DNA of 64,000 bases from Cedecea neteri (GCF_000758305.1 NZ_CP009458.1:2418001-2482000), one strand, 5' to 3'; shown: positions 51,203-59,728, numbered from the stretch's first letter. Notes: generated by a model not told the origin, from the letters alone. Program-made: numbers and translations.

Positions 51203-52495
51203 ATGAAGCAGGCATTTCGTGTAGCGTTAAGTTTCTTAATGCTGTGGGCAGCGGTGCTGCACGCAGAAGTTCGTATCGAGATCACCCAGGGCGTGGATTC
51301 TGCTCGTCCAATTGGTGTGGTTCCGTTCACCTGGGCAGGCCCTGGCGCCGCGCCTGAAGACATCGGTGGCATTGTTGCCGCTGACCTGCGTAACAGCGGT
51401 AAATTCAACCCACTCGACAGATCTCGCCTGCCACAGCAGCCGGGTTCTGCTCAGGAAGTTCAGCCTGCTGCCTGGACCGCGCTCGGTATTGACGCCGTCG
51501 TAGTAGGCCAGGTTACGCCAAACGGCGACGGCAGTTACACCGTTGCTTACCAGCTGGTAGATACCTCTGGTGCACCAGGCACGGTACTGGCGCAGAACTC
51601 CTACAAAGTGAACAAACAGTGGCTGCGCTATGCCGGCCATACCGCCAGCGATGAAGTGTTTGAGAAGCTGACCGGGATTAAAGGCGCATTCCGTACCCGT
51701 ATTGCTTACGTCGTACAGACCAATGGCGGCCAGTTCCCGTATGAGCTGCGCGTGTCTGATTACGATGGCTACAACCAGTTTGTGGTTCACCGTTCTCCAC
51801 AGCCGCTGATGTCTCCAGCCTGGTCTCCGGACGGCAGTAAATTGGCTTATGTGACCTTCGAAAGCGGCCGTTCTGCGCTGGTTGTGCAGACGCTGGCTAA
51901 CGGTGCAGTGCGTCAGATTGCTTCGTTCCCGCAGCACAACGGTGCACCAGCGTTCTCTCCGGACGGTTCTAAGCTGGCGTTCGCGCTGTCTAAAACCGGC
52001 AGCCTGCAGCTGTACGTGATGGACCTTGGCTCTGGCCAGATTCGTCAGGTGACAGAAGGTCGCAGTAACAACACGGAACCTACATGGTTCCCGGACAACC
52101 AAACCCTGGCCTATACCTCTGACCAGGCGGGTCGTCCACAGATTTATAAAGTCAGTATTAGTGGCGGTGCTCCGCAGCGTCTGTCCTGGGAAGGTTCTCA
52201 GAACCAGGATGCCGATGTCAGTGCCGACGGTAAAATTATGGTAATGGTCAGCTCCGCTAGCGGTCAGCAGCACATTGCCAAACAGGATCTGGTAGCGGGT
52301 GGCGTAACAACTTTATCGTCAACGTTCCTGGATGAAACGCCAAGTCTGGCACCTAACGGCACTATGGTAATCTACAGCTCTTCTCAGGGGATGGGATCCG
52401 TGCTGAATTTGGTTTCAACAGATGGGCGTTTCAAAGCGCGTCTTCCGGCAACTGATGGACAGGTCAAATTCCCTGCCTGGTCGCCGTATCTGTGA
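51203..52495 (+). CDS. tolB: TolB, periplasmic beta-propeller protein
   Basis: A 430-residue periplasmic protein that binds Pal and TolA. Signal peptide residues 1-21 (MKQAFRVALSFLMLWAAVLHA, cleavage before EVRIEI), N-terminal alpha/beta domain, then a six-bladed propeller with repeated SPDGSKLA-type motifs. The first of two adjacent ATGs (51200) is also possible. Ordinary, full length. Confidence 0.97.
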   Translation: MKQAFRVALSFLMLWAAVLHAEVRIEITQGVDSARPIGVVPFTWAGPGAAPEDIGGIVAADLRNSGKFNPLDRSRLPQQPGSAQEVQPAAWTALGIDAVVVGQVTPNGDGSYTVAYQLVDTSGAPGTVLAQNSYKVNKQWLRYAGHTASDEVFEKLTGIKGAFRTRIAYVVQTNGGQFPYELRVSDYDGYNQFVVHRSPQPLMSPAWSPDGSKLAYVTFESGRSALVVQTLANGAVRQIASFPQHNGAPAFSPDGSKLAFALSKTGSLQLYVMDLGSGQIRQVTEGRSNNTEPTWFPDNQTLAYTSDQAGRPQIYKVSISGGAPQRLSWEGSQNQDADVSADGKIMVMVSSASGQQHIAKQDLVAGGVTTLSSTFLDETPSLAPNGTMVIYSSSQGMGSVLNLVSTDGRFKARLPATDGQVKFPAWSPYL

Positions 52496-52526
52496 TAACA
52501 ATATTGATTATTAAAGGATCAAAGAA

Positions 52527-53048
52527 ATGCAACTGAACAAAGTGCTGAAAGGGCTGATGATTGCTCTGCCGGTTATGGCTATCGCGGCGTGTTCTTCTAA
52601 CAAGAGCGCCAACAATGGTCAGAGCGGTGAAGGTATGCTGGGTGCCGGCACTGGTATGGACGCTAACGGCCACGGCAACATGTCTTCTGAAGAGCAGGCT
52701 CGTCTGCAGATGCAACAGCTGCAGCAGAACAACATCGTTTACTTCGGTCTGGACAAATACGATGTTAGCTCTGAATTCGCTGCAATGCTGGATGCGCACG
52801 CTAACTTCCTGCGTAGCAACCCGTCTTACAAAGTGACCGTAGAAGGTCATGCGGATGAGCGCGGTACCCCAGAGTACAACATCGCACTGGGCGAACGTCG
52901 TGCTAACGCTGTTAAAATGTACCTGCAAGGTAAAGGCGTTTCTGCAGACCAGATCTCCATCGTTTCTTACGGTAAAGAAAAACCTGCAGTACTGGGTCAT
53001 GACGAAGCGGCTTACGCTAAAAACCGTCGTGCCGTACTGGTTTACTAA
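52527..53048 (+). CDS. pal: Pal, peptidoglycan-associated lipoprotein
   Basis: An outer-membrane lipoprotein that grips peptidoglycan. 173 residues, as in E. coli. Lipobox IAAC with Cys22, a flexible linker, and an OmpA-like domain with the peptidoglycan contact region VEGHADERGTPEYN and LGERRANAV. Thirty-one bases after tolB. Confidence 0.98.
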   Translation: MQLNKVLKGLMIALPVMAIAACSSNKSANNGQSGEGMLGAGTGMDANGHGNMSSEEQARLQMQQLQQNNIVYFGLDKYDVSSEFAAMLDAHANFLRSNPSYKVTVEGHADERGTPEYNIALGERRANAVKMYLQGKGVSADQISIVSYGKEKPAVLGHDEAAYAKNRRAVLVY

Positions 53049-53057
53049 GAGAATCGC

Positions 53058-53843
53058 ATGAGCAGTAACTTCAGACATCACTTGTTGAGTCTGTCGTTAC
53101 TGGTTGGCATAGCGGCCCCCTGGGCCGCTACTGCTCAGGCGCCAATCAGTAGTGTCGGCTCAGGCTCGGTCGAAGACCGCGTCACTCAACTCGAGCGTAT
53201 TTCTAACGCTCACAGTCAGCTTTTGACCCAACTCCAGCAACAACTCTCCGATAACCAGAATGACATTGATTCCCTGCGCGGTCAGATTCAGGAAAGTCAG
53301 TATCAGCTGAATCAGGTTGTGGAACGTCAAAAGCAAATTTTGCTGCAGATGGATAGCCTTAGTGGCGCTGCGGCGGGAGCAGGGCAACAGCCTGCTGCCG
53401 GTGCATCCCAGGCCGCCACGCCGGACGCAGGGGCCTCTAACGCGGCGCCTGCTGCCCCAGTGCAGGGCGGTGACGCTAATAGCGACTACAACGCAGCTAT
53501 CGCGCTGGTGCAGGATAAATCGCGTCAGGACGATGCTATCAACGCGTTTCAGGCCTTTGTGAAGAAGTATCCGGATTCAACTTATCTGCCTAACGCCAAT
53601 TACTGGCTGGGTCAGTTGAATTACAACAAAGGCAAAAAGGACGATGCGGCGTTTTATTTTGCCTCCGTGGTGAAAAACTACCCAAAATCTCCTAAAGCAC
53701 CGGACGCCATGTTTAAGGTTGGCGTGATCATGCAGGACAAAGGCGACGCTGCAAAAGCGAAAGCCGTCTACCAGCAGGTCGTTAAACAGTATCCCAATAC
53801 TGAAGGTGCAAAGCAGGCTCAAAAACGTCTGAATGCGCAATAA
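53058..53843 (+). CDS. cpoB: CpoB, coordinator of wall synthesis and outer-membrane constriction
   Basis: A 261-residue periplasmic protein (E. coli YbgF, 263) that links PBP1B activity to the Tol system. Signal peptide of about 27 residues ending near ATAQA, a coiled-coil trimerisation segment (about 36-95), an Ala/Pro-rich linker (about 105-135) and C-terminal TPR repeats. Nine bases after pal. No terminator follows; the tRNA-Lys promoter is about 90 bases on. Confidence 0.95.
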   Translation: MSSNFRHHLLSLSLLVGIAAPWAATAQAPISSVGSGSVEDRVTQLERISNAHSQLLTQLQQQLSDNQNDIDSLRGQIQESQYQLNQVVERQKQILLQMDSLSGAAAGAGQQPAAGASQAATPDAGASNAAPAAPVQGGDANSDYNAAIALVQDKSRQDDAINAFQAFVKKYPDSTYLPNANYWLGQLNYNKGKKDDAAFYFASVVKNYPKSPKAPDAMFKVGVIMQDKGDAAKAKAVYQQVVKQYPNTEGAKQAQKRLNAQ

Positions 53844-53929
53844 TGCGTGCGGCCTGACCAGATATCGTCGTTTTTCTGGTCTTGCCGTGCGAAACGTAAG
53901 CAGTTGAGCGATCTGCGTCAAAATTATTG

Positions 53930-53957
53930 TTGCGTCAAAATCTTAAATCAGTAATAT
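53930..53957 (+). promoter_or_regulatory. tRNA-Lys promoter
   Basis: TTGCGT (53930-53935), 16 bases, TAATAT (53952-53957), followed by a C/G-rich start region (GCCGCCG) typical of stable-RNA promoters. It lies about 50 bases before the first tRNA-Lys. Confidence 0.6.
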
Positions 53958-54007
53958 ATGCCGCCGTTGCCAAGGGATACTAAATAAACCCAAAGTGACG
54001 CAAAAGT

Positions 54008-54083
54008 GGGTCGTTAGCTCAGTTGGTAGAGCAGTTGACTTTTAATCAATTGGTCGCAGGTTCGAATCCTGCACGACCCACCA
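54008..54083 (+). tRNA. lysT: tRNA-Lys (UUU)
   Basis: A 76-nt tRNA with anticodon TTT and encoded CCA. First of three identical copies. In E. coli, valine tRNA genes alternate with these; none is present here. Confidence 0.96.
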
Positions 54084-54129
54084 CTTTAAAGTAGTAAGCA
54101 GTAAACAAGTTTGCAGTAAGCCGCACAGC

Positions 54130-54205
54130 GGGTCGTTAGCTCAGTTGGTAGAGCAGTTGACTTTTAATCAATTGGTCGCAGGTTCGAATCCTGCACGACC
54201 CACCA
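54130..54205 (+). tRNA. tRNA-Lys (UUU)
   Basis: A second copy identical to 54008-54083, 46 bases after it. The spacer is unrelated to the next one. I do not assign a particular E. coli lys gene name, because the cluster differs from E. coli. Confidence 0.96.
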
Positions 54206-54287
54206 TCTTTTAAGATGAAAGTTGTAGTGAATCGAAAACGGTTCGAGTAGGGCAAAGCAAAACTTCAAAGCAGTAACCGCATAAAGC

Positions 54288-54363
54288 GGGTCGTTAGCTC
54301 AGTTGGTAGAGCAGTTGACTTTTAATCAATTGGTCGCAGGTTCGAATCCTGCACGACCCACCA
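54288..54363 (+). tRNA. tRNA-Lys (UUU)
   Basis: A third identical copy. Its last 18 bases, together with the terminator that follows, are repeated at 54493-54546. Confidence 0.96.
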
Positions 54364-54399
54364 ATGTAGAAAGGCGCCCTAAAGGCGCCTTTTTGCTAT
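54346..54399 (+). repeat. 54-bp direct repeat, copy 1 (tRNA-Lys 3' end plus terminator)
   Basis: Fifty-four bases, from ATCCTGCACG in the tRNA-Lys T arm through the terminator to GCTAT, are identical to 54493-54546. Starts of the two copies lie 147 bp apart. A repeated tRNA 3' end is what integration and loss of a tRNA-targeting element, or tRNA cluster recombination, leaves behind. Confidence 0.9.
54371..54394 (+). terminator. tRNA-Lys operon terminator
   Basis: An 8-bp stem (54371-54378 with 54384-54391) followed by T residues, eight bases after the third tRNA-Lys. Confidence 0.85.
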
Positions 54400-54428
54400 T
54401 TGATATTCGGGCAGGGTTCTAGCCTGCA

Positions 54429-54510
54429 GCAGGTTCGACAAAATCGCTTTTGATTTTGCACGTCGCTTGCGACGAGCCCGAAGGGCACCGTCATCCTGCA
54501 CGACCCACCA
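54429..54510 (+). pseudogene. Broken tRNA-Lys tail split by an insert
   Basis: GCAGGTTCGA (54429-54438) and the 18 bases at 54493-54510 together make the last 28 bases of tRNA-Lys exactly, including CCA. They are separated by a 54-bp insert placed inside the T loop. The 5' two thirds of the tRNA are missing. It cannot make a working tRNA. Confidence 0.8.
54439..54492 (+). repeat. Three-hairpin insert inside the tRNA-Lys remnant
   Basis: Fifty-four bases made almost wholly of three consecutive palindromes: CAAAATC/GATTTTG (54439-54445, 54452-54458), CGTCGC/GCGACG (54461-54466, 54469-54474) and GCCC/GGGC (54476-54479, 54483-54486). It interrupts an otherwise exact tRNA-Lys 3' sequence without lost or duplicated bases. 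It resembles a small palindromic mobile repeat; I cannot name the family. Confidence 0.65.
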
Positions 54511-54546
54511 ATGTAGAAAGGCGCCCTAAAGGCGCCTTTTTGCTAT
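54493..54546 (+). repeat. 54-bp direct repeat, copy 2
   Basis: Exact copy of 54346-54399, including a second version of the terminator. From 54547 to the NadR box at 54653 I see nothing of note. Confidence 0.9.
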
Positions 54547-54652
54547 CTGCGATTTGAAAATCCTGCCATTCCCGGCACTCATTCTCCACTGGTCTGTTTC
54601 TCTCAGCGCATCGAGCAATAACCCACGACATTTCGACTAAATTTCGCTATCT

Positions 54653-54670
54653 TGTTTAGCATATAAAACA
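54653..54670 (+). promoter_or_regulatory. NadR operator upstream of nadA
   Basis: TGTTTA, six bases, AAAACA: 11 of 12 bases fit the NadR consensus TGTTTA-N6-TAAACA. It overlaps the probable nadA promoter, so NadR would shut off NAD synthesis when NAD is plentiful. Confidence 0.8.
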
Positions 54671-54743
54671 ATGAGTGCCGAAGATGGCGTGAATCACGCT
54701 TTATTTGGCCTGTAATGTTAAGTCAGTAAAACGAGACTGCATG

Positions 54744-55805
54744 ATGAGCGTAATGTTTGACCCGGAAACTGCGATTTATCCCTTCCCGCCTAAACCTGCG
54801 CCCCTGAGCGGAGATGAAAAACAGTTTTATCGTGAAAAAATTAAGCGTCTGCTTAAAGAGCGGGATGCGGTGATGGTGGCGCATTACTACACCGACCCGG
54901 AAATCCAGTCGCTTGCCGAAGAAACCGGTGGGTGTATCTCTGACTCGCTGGAGATGGCTCGCTTTGGCGCTAACCATCCAGCGTCTACGCTACTGGTGGC
55001 GGGGGTGCGTTTCATGGGGGAAACGGCGAAAATCCTCAGCCCCGAAAAGACCATTTTAATGCCCACCCTCAATGCCGAATGCTCATTAGATCTCGGCTGC
55101 CCGATTGAGGCATTTAATGCTTTCTGCGACCAGCACCCGGATCGTACTGTCGTCGTCTATGCTAATACCTCTGCCGCGGTAAAAGCCCGGGCAGACTGGG
55201 TCGTCACATCCAGTATTGCGGTAGAGCTGATTGAACATCTGGATAGCCTGGGCGAGAAAATCATCTGGGCACCGGATCGCCACCTTGGCAACTACGTTCA
55301 GAAGCAGACTGGGGCCGACGTACTGTGCTGGCAAGGAGCCTGCATTGTGCATGATGAATTTAAAACTCAGGCGCTGGCGCGGATGAAAGCGCTATACCCG
55401 AATGCGGCGGTACTGGTTCATCCTGAATCACCGCAGGCCGTGGTGGATATGGCCGATGCGGTAGGATCGACCAGCCAGCTGATTAACGCGGCTAAAACGC
55501 TGCCTCACCAGCAGCTTATTGTCGCCACCGATCGCGGGATATTTTACAAAATGCAACAGGCGTGTCCGGACAAAGAGCTACTGGAAGCGCCAACCGCAGG
55601 GGAAGGGGCAACCTGCCGCAGCTGTGCGCATTGCCCGTGGATGGCAATGAACGGGCTTAAAGCCATTGCTGAAGGGCTGGAACAGGGTGGGGCTGCACAC
55701 ACGATAGAAGTGGATGCTGCGCTGCGAGAAGGCGCGCTGGTTCCGCTTAATCGTATGCTCGATTTTGCGGCAGAATTGCGTCGTACGATTAAAGGCAACG
55801 CGTAA
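54744..55805 (+). CDS. nadA: Quinolinate synthase A
   Basis: Condenses iminoaspartate with dihydroxyacetone phosphate to quinolinate in NAD synthesis. The 353-residue iron-sulfur enzyme has the three cluster cysteines in ECSLDLGCP, CWQGACIVHDE and CRSCAHCPW, and the YANTSAAVKA motif. I start at MSVMFDP (54744), the family N-terminus; an ATG directly before it and a longer frame from 54705 exist. The C-terminus is about six residues longer than in E. coli. pnuC follows after 23 bases. Confidence 0.96.
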   Translation: MSVMFDPETAIYPFPPKPAPLSGDEKQFYREKIKRLLKERDAVMVAHYYTDPEIQSLAEETGGCISDSLEMARFGANHPASTLLVAGVRFMGETAKILSPEKTILMPTLNAECSLDLGCPIEAFNAFCDQHPDRTVVVYANTSAAVKARADWVVTSSIAVELIEHLDSLGEKIIWAPDRHLGNYVQKQTGADVLCWQGACIVHDEFKTQALARMKALYPNAAVLVHPESPQAVVDMADAVGSTSQLINAAKTLPHQQLIVATDRGIFYKMQQACPDKELLEAPTAGEGATCRSCAHCPWMAMNGLKAIAEGLEQGGAAHTIEVDAALREGALVPLNRMLDFAAELRRTIKGNA

Positions 55806-55828
55806 CAATATTACGCTCAGGGGAGTTC

Positions 55829-56545
55829 ATGGATTTTTTTAGCACGCAGAACATTCTCGTCCACATCCCCATTGGGACGGGCGGGTATGACTTATCATGG
55901 ATTGAAGCTGTGGGAACGCTGGCGGGATTGCTTTGTATCTGGCTTGCCAGCCTGGAGAAGATAGGCAACTACGCCTTCGGGTTAATCAACGTCACTCTGT
56001 TTGCCATCATATTCTTTCAGATCCAGCTCTACGCTAGCCTTCTTTTGCAGCTGTTCTTTTTTGTGGCGAACATCTACGGCTGGTATGCCTGGTCGCGGCA
56101 AAGTAGTAACCATCAGTCACTGCTGCAAATCCGATGGCTGCCTTTGCCTAAGGCGATTGCCTGGCTAGTGATTATTGTCGCAGCGATTGGGTTGATGACG
56201 GTGTTTATCGATCCGGTCTTTGCCTTCCTGACCCGGGTTGCGGTGTCTGTGATGCAGAGTCTGGGGCTGAACGTTACCCTGCCTGAACTTCAGCCAGATG
56301 CCTATCCGTTCTGGGACTCGTGCATGATGGTGCTGTCGATTGTGGCGATGATTCTCATGACCCGGAAATACGTGGAAAACTGGCTGCTGTGGACAATCAT
56401 CAACGTCATCAGCGTGGTTATCTTTGCCCTGCAGGGCGTTTACGCGATGTCGCTGGAATATCTCATTCTGACGTTCATCGCGCTGAATGGCAGCCGGATG
56501 TGGATCAACAGCGCGCGACAATCCGGTTCGCGCGCCTTGTCCTGA
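55829..56545 (+). CDS. pnuC: PnuC nicotinamide riboside transporter
   Basis: A 238-residue inner-membrane carrier for nicotinamide riboside, with seven or so helices and the conserved aromatic segments WIEAVGTLAGLLCIWLAS and NIYGWYAWSR near residue 85. It forms a unit with nadA, as in E. coli, so NadR controls both synthesis and uptake. Its last base abuts the stop of zitB on the other strand, with no gap. Confidence 0.96.
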   Translation: MDFFSTQNILVHIPIGTGGYDLSWIEAVGTLAGLLCIWLASLEKIGNYAFGLINVTLFAIIFFQIQLYASLLLQLFFFVANIYGWYAWSRQSSNHQSLLQIRWLPLPKAIAWLVIIVAAIGLMTVFIDPVFAFLTRVAVSVMQSLGLNVTLPELQPDAYPFWDSCMMVLSIVAMILMTRKYVENWLLWTIINVISVVIFALQGVYAMSLEYLILTFIALNGSRMWINSARQSGSRALS

Positions 56546-57481
56546 TTAGTGATGATGATGGGCATGGCCAGCACCGTGGTCATGCTCATTCAGGTCGCAG
56601 TCCGGGCCGTGACAAACCTGATACTCCATCTGTACCGTGGCATGTTCTATCTGATACTCGTGCTCGAGGAAGTGATGTATGCGCGCCAGCAAAGCGTCGT
56701 GATCGTGGGGCGGTACAACCTGAACATGTAGCGTCATCAGCGGTTTTTCGCCAACCAGCCAGATATGGACGTGATGCACGTTACGTACTTCCGGTATTGA
56801 GCGGGAAAGATTACGCTTCAACGCGGCAATGTCGATGGCGCCCGGTGCACCTTCTAATAGCTCGTTGACGCTCTCTTTCAGCAGGCTCCAGGCGCTGCGT
56901 AGCACCAGGCAGGAAACCAGCACCGACAGTATGGGGTCAATCGGTGTCCAGCCGGTCCAGAGGATCACCACCGCCGCCACAATTGCCCCCACTGAACCCA
57001 ACAAGTCACCCAGCACATGCATCGCCGCCGCGCGCACGTTGAGATTTTTCTCTCCGCTGCCGCTGTGTAGGATCCAGAAAGAAACCAGGTTAGCCAGCAG
57101 TCCGGCGACCGCAATGGTCAGCATTGCCCAGCCCGCAATCGGCTGAGGATTTGAGAAGCGCTGAATCGCTTCCCAGACAATAAGAATGGTGATCACCACC
57201 AGGGCAATAGCGTTTACAAATGCTGCGAGCGTAGTCAGGCGTAGCCAACCAAAGGTATGCCGGGCGTTGGGAGGCCGACGGGCAAAATGCACGGCCAGCA
57301 AAGCAAACAGCAGTGCCGCAGCGTCGGTGAGCATATGGCCAGCATCGGCCAGAAGAGCCAGCGAGCCGGAAAGCAGGCCGCCGATAACTTCGGCAACCAT
57401 GAAAATTGCCGTGATGAGAAAGGCAAACAGCAGGCGTTTTACGTTGCTATCAGCAGGGGTATGTTGGTGTGAATGCGCCAT
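56546..57481 (-). CDS. zitB: ZitB zinc exporter (cation diffusion facilitator)
   Basis: A proton/zinc antiporter of the inner membrane, 311 residues. Six helices, with the zinc-binding HxxxD pairs seen in LLADAGHMLTDA (helix 2) and AAAMHVLGDLLGS (helix 5), a C-terminal cytoplasmic domain, and His-rich tails at both ends (HSHQH; GAGHAHHHH). Converges on pnuC with adjoining stop codons. E. coli has ybgS between zitB and aroG; it is absent here. Confidence 0.95.
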   Translation of the reverse strand: MAHSHQHTPADSNVKRLLFAFLITAIFMVAEVIGGLLSGSLALLADAGHMLTDAAALLFALLAVHFARRPPNARHTFGWLRLTTLAAFVNAIALVVITILIVWEAIQRFSNPQPIAGWAMLTIAVAGLLANLVSFWILHSGSGEKNLNVRAAAMHVLGDLLGSVGAIVAAVVILWTGWTPIDPILSVLVSCLVLRSAWSLLKESVNELLEGAPGAIDIAALKRNLSRSIPEVRNVHHVHIWLVGEKPLMTLHVQVVPPHDHDALLARIHHFLEHEYQIEHATVQMEYQVCHGPDCDLNEHDHGAGHAHHHH

Positions 57482-57812
57482 AATCTCTCACAAAGATAAA
57501 TCCCGGTGGGCTAATTATAACCGCTCCATGGTTTCAACTGGTTGAAAGAGGCTGAAAAATCCAGCGAGTCAAAAATGTGGATGAGACCTTAATTTTCAAA
57601 ATAGCATTCAATATTGAAAATTTAACATCCTTCAGTGGTAAGCGTTGAAATAGGGTGTGAATCCATAGATTCTCATTATGTTCTCACTGTTTTTTTCGAG
57701 TTTTCAGGATTAACCTGTGAGAAGTGTAAAAGCCCGTTTACACTTGTGGTTATGCGAGTTAGATTGAAAGGATTGCAACGAAGAAAAATATCAGGATGAC
57801 CCCGGAAATATC
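57482..57812. promoter_or_regulatory. zitB-aroG divergent intergenic region
   Basis: About 330 bases. The aroG side holds a TyrR box (57725-57742). A short inverted repeat (57532-57538 with 57541-57547) lies about 50 bases ahead of zitB. The middle is AT-rich without open frames or convincing promoters. No ybgS gene or remnant was seen. Confidence 0.6.
57725..57742 (+). promoter_or_regulatory. TyrR box of aroG
   Basis: TGTAAA, six bases, TTTACA: a perfect match to the TyrR strong-box consensus TGTAAA-N6-TTTACA. It lies 70 bases before the aroG start, where TyrR with phenylalanine or tryptophan represses in E. coli. Confidence 0.9.
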
Positions 57813-58865
57813 ATGAATTATCAGAACGACGACTTAAGAATTAAAGAGATTAACGAGCTTCTCCCCCCTGTAGCGCTGTTGGAAAAATTCCCCGCCACTG
57901 AAAAAGCTGCCCACACCGTCTCTCAGGCGCGTAAAGCGATCCATAAAATCCTTAAAGGCAGCGACGACCGTCTGCTGGTGGTGATCGGGCCTTGCTCCAT
58001 TCACGACACCAAAGCCGCCAAAGAGTACGGTGCGCGCCTGCTGGCGTTGCGTGAAGAGCTTCAGGGCGAACTGGAAGTGGTAATGCGCGTCTATTTTGAA
58101 AAACCGCGCACCACCGTGGGCTGGAAAGGTCTGATTAACGATCCGCACATGGACAGCAGCTACCAGATTAACGACGGCCTGCGCATTGCGCGTAAGCTGT
58201 TGCTGGATATCAACGATTCCGGCCTGCCAGCGGCAGGGGAATTCCTTGATATGATCACGCCTCAGTATCTGGCGGACCTGATGAGCTGGGGCGCTATCGG
58301 CGCGCGTACCACTGAATCACAGGTGCACCGCGAACTGGCTTCCGGCCTCTCTTGCCCGGTTGGTTTTAAAAACGGCACCGACGGCACGATCAAAGTTGCG
58401 ATTGATGCCATCAACGCCGCCGGTGCACCGCACTGCTTCCTGTCCGTAACCAAGTGGGGCCATTCCGCCATCGTCAACACTAGCGGGAACGGTGACTGCC
58501 ACATTATTCTGCGTGGCGGCAAAGAGCCGAACTACAGCGCGAAGCATGTGGAAGAGGTTAAAGCGGGCCTGGTGAAAGCGGGTCTTGAGCCACAGGTGAT
58601 GATTGACTTCAGCCACGCCAACAGCAGCAAACAGTTCAAAAAGCAGATGGACGTTTCTGCCGACGTTTGCGGCCAAATTGCCGGCGGCGAAAAGGCTATC
58701 ATCGGCGTGATGATTGAAAGCCATCTGGTAGAAGGCAACCAAAGCCTGGAGAGCGGCGAGCCGCTGGTCTACGGCAAAAGCGTTACCGACGCCTGCATTG
58801 GCTGGGACGATACCGAAGTGGCGCTGCGTAAACTTGCCGCGGCGGTAAAAGCTCGTCGCGGCTAA
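57813..58865 (+). CDS. aroG: DAHP synthase, phenylalanine-inhibited
   Basis: First step of the shikimate pathway, joining phosphoenolpyruvate and erythrose-4-phosphate. The 350 residues equal E. coli AroG. It keeps the catalytic and metal-binding segments VIGPCSIHD, FEKPRTTVGWKGL, GARTTESQ, VTKWGHSAIV and MIDFSHANSSK. The N-terminal tail (NYQNDDLRIKEINELLPPVALLEKFP) is that of the Phe-sensitive isoenzyme. Single gene with its own terminator. Confidence 0.97.
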   Translation: MNYQNDDLRIKEINELLPPVALLEKFPATEKAAHTVSQARKAIHKILKGSDDRLLVVIGPCSIHDTKAAKEYGARLLALREELQGELEVVMRVYFEKPRTTVGWKGLINDPHMDSSYQINDGLRIARKLLLDINDSGLPAAGEFLDMITPQYLADLMSWGAIGARTTESQVHRELASGLSCPVGFKNGTDGTIKVAIDAINAAGAPHCFLSVTKWGHSAIVNTSGNGDCHIILRGGKEPNYSAKHVEEVKAGLVKAGLEPQVMIDFSHANSSKQFKKQMDVSADVCGQIAGGEKAIIGVMIESHLVEGNQSLESGEPLVYGKSVTDACIGWDDTEVALRKLAAAVKARRG

Positions 58866-58883
58866 CGGCCTGATTTGAGCAAT

Positions 58884-58916
58884 AAAAAAGGCGTGGTGCT
58901 TACCACGCCTTTTTTT
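58884..58916. terminator. Shared terminator for aroG and gpmA
   Basis: A 7-bp GC-rich stem (58890-58896 with 58903-58909) extended by A and T runs on both sides, between converging genes. Confidence 0.88.
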
Positions 58917-58928
58917 ATGGGTGGCGAA

Positions 58929-59681
58929 TTACTTCGCTTTACCCTGGTTGGCTACTGCGGCGGCTTTCGCTGCGATTTCGTCAGCGTTGCCCAGGTAGTA
59001 ACGTTTCAGCGGTTTGAAGTTCTCATCGAACTCATAAACCAGCGGCACGCCGGTAGGGATGTTCAGTTCGAGGATCTCATCTTCGCTCAGGTTATCCAGG
59101 TATTTAACCAGTGCACGCAGGGAGTTACCGTGAGCCGCAACGATAACGCGCTCGCCGGACTTCATGCGTGGCAGAATGGACTCATTCCAGAACGGCGTTA
59201 CGCGGTCGATGGTCAGCGCCAGACTTTCGGTGGTTGGCAGCTCGCTGTCGGTCAGTTTAGCGTAACGTGGATCGTGGCCAGGGAAGCGCTCGTCGTCTTT
59301 AGACAGCTCTGGCGGGGTGATCGCGAAGCCGCGACGCCACTGTTTAACCTGCTCGTCACCGTATTTTTCAGCGGTTTCAGCTTTGTTCAGACCCTGCAGG
59401 GCGCCGTAGTGACGCTCGTTCAGTTTCCAGGATTTCTCAACCGGCAGCCAGGCCTGGTCCAGTTCATCGAGGATATTCCACAGGGTGTGGATGGCACGTT
59501 TCAGCACAGAGGTGTAAGCGAAGTCGAAAGTGAAGCCTTCGTCCTTCAGAAGCTTACCGGCAGCTTTAGCTTCGGTACGACCTTTATCAGACAGATCAAC
59601 ATCATACCAACCAGTGAAGCGGTTTTCGTTGTTCCACTGGCTTTCGCCGTGACGAACCAGTACCAGCTTAGTAACAGCCAT
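58929..59681 (-). CDS. gpmA: 2,3-bisphosphoglycerate-dependent phosphoglycerate mutase
   Basis: Interconverts 3- and 2-phosphoglycerate in glycolysis. The 250-residue histidine phosphatase-type protein has the phosphorylated His11 in LVRHGESQWN and the second His in VIVAAHGNSLRAL. A Fur-like box sits just upstream, in agreement with iron control of gpmA in E. coli, where the metal-dependent GpmI is the alternative enzyme. Confidence 0.98.
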   Translation of the reverse strand: MAVTKLVLVRHGESQWNNENRFTGWYDVDLSDKGRTEAKAAGKLLKDEGFTFDFAYTSVLKRAIHTLWNILDELDQAWLPVEKSWKLNERHYGALQGLNKAETAEKYGDEQVKQWRRGFAITPPELSKDDERFPGHDPRYAKLTDSELPTTESLALTIDRVTPFWNESILPRMKSGERVIVAAHGNSLRALVKYLDNLSEDEILELNIPTGVPLVYEFDENFKPLKRYYLGNADEIAAKAAAVANQGKAK

Positions 59682-59707
59682 GATTTACTCCTTAATGAGC
59701 CTGGGAT

Positions 59708-59728
59708 TAATGATAACAATTATCATTA
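59708..59728. promoter_or_regulatory. Fur box upstream of gpmA
   Basis: TAATGATAA (59708-59716) and its exact complement TTATCATTA (59720-59728) with three bases between. Against the 19-base Fur consensus about 16 bases fit on the minus strand. It begins 27 bases before the gpmA start. Confidence 0.75.
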
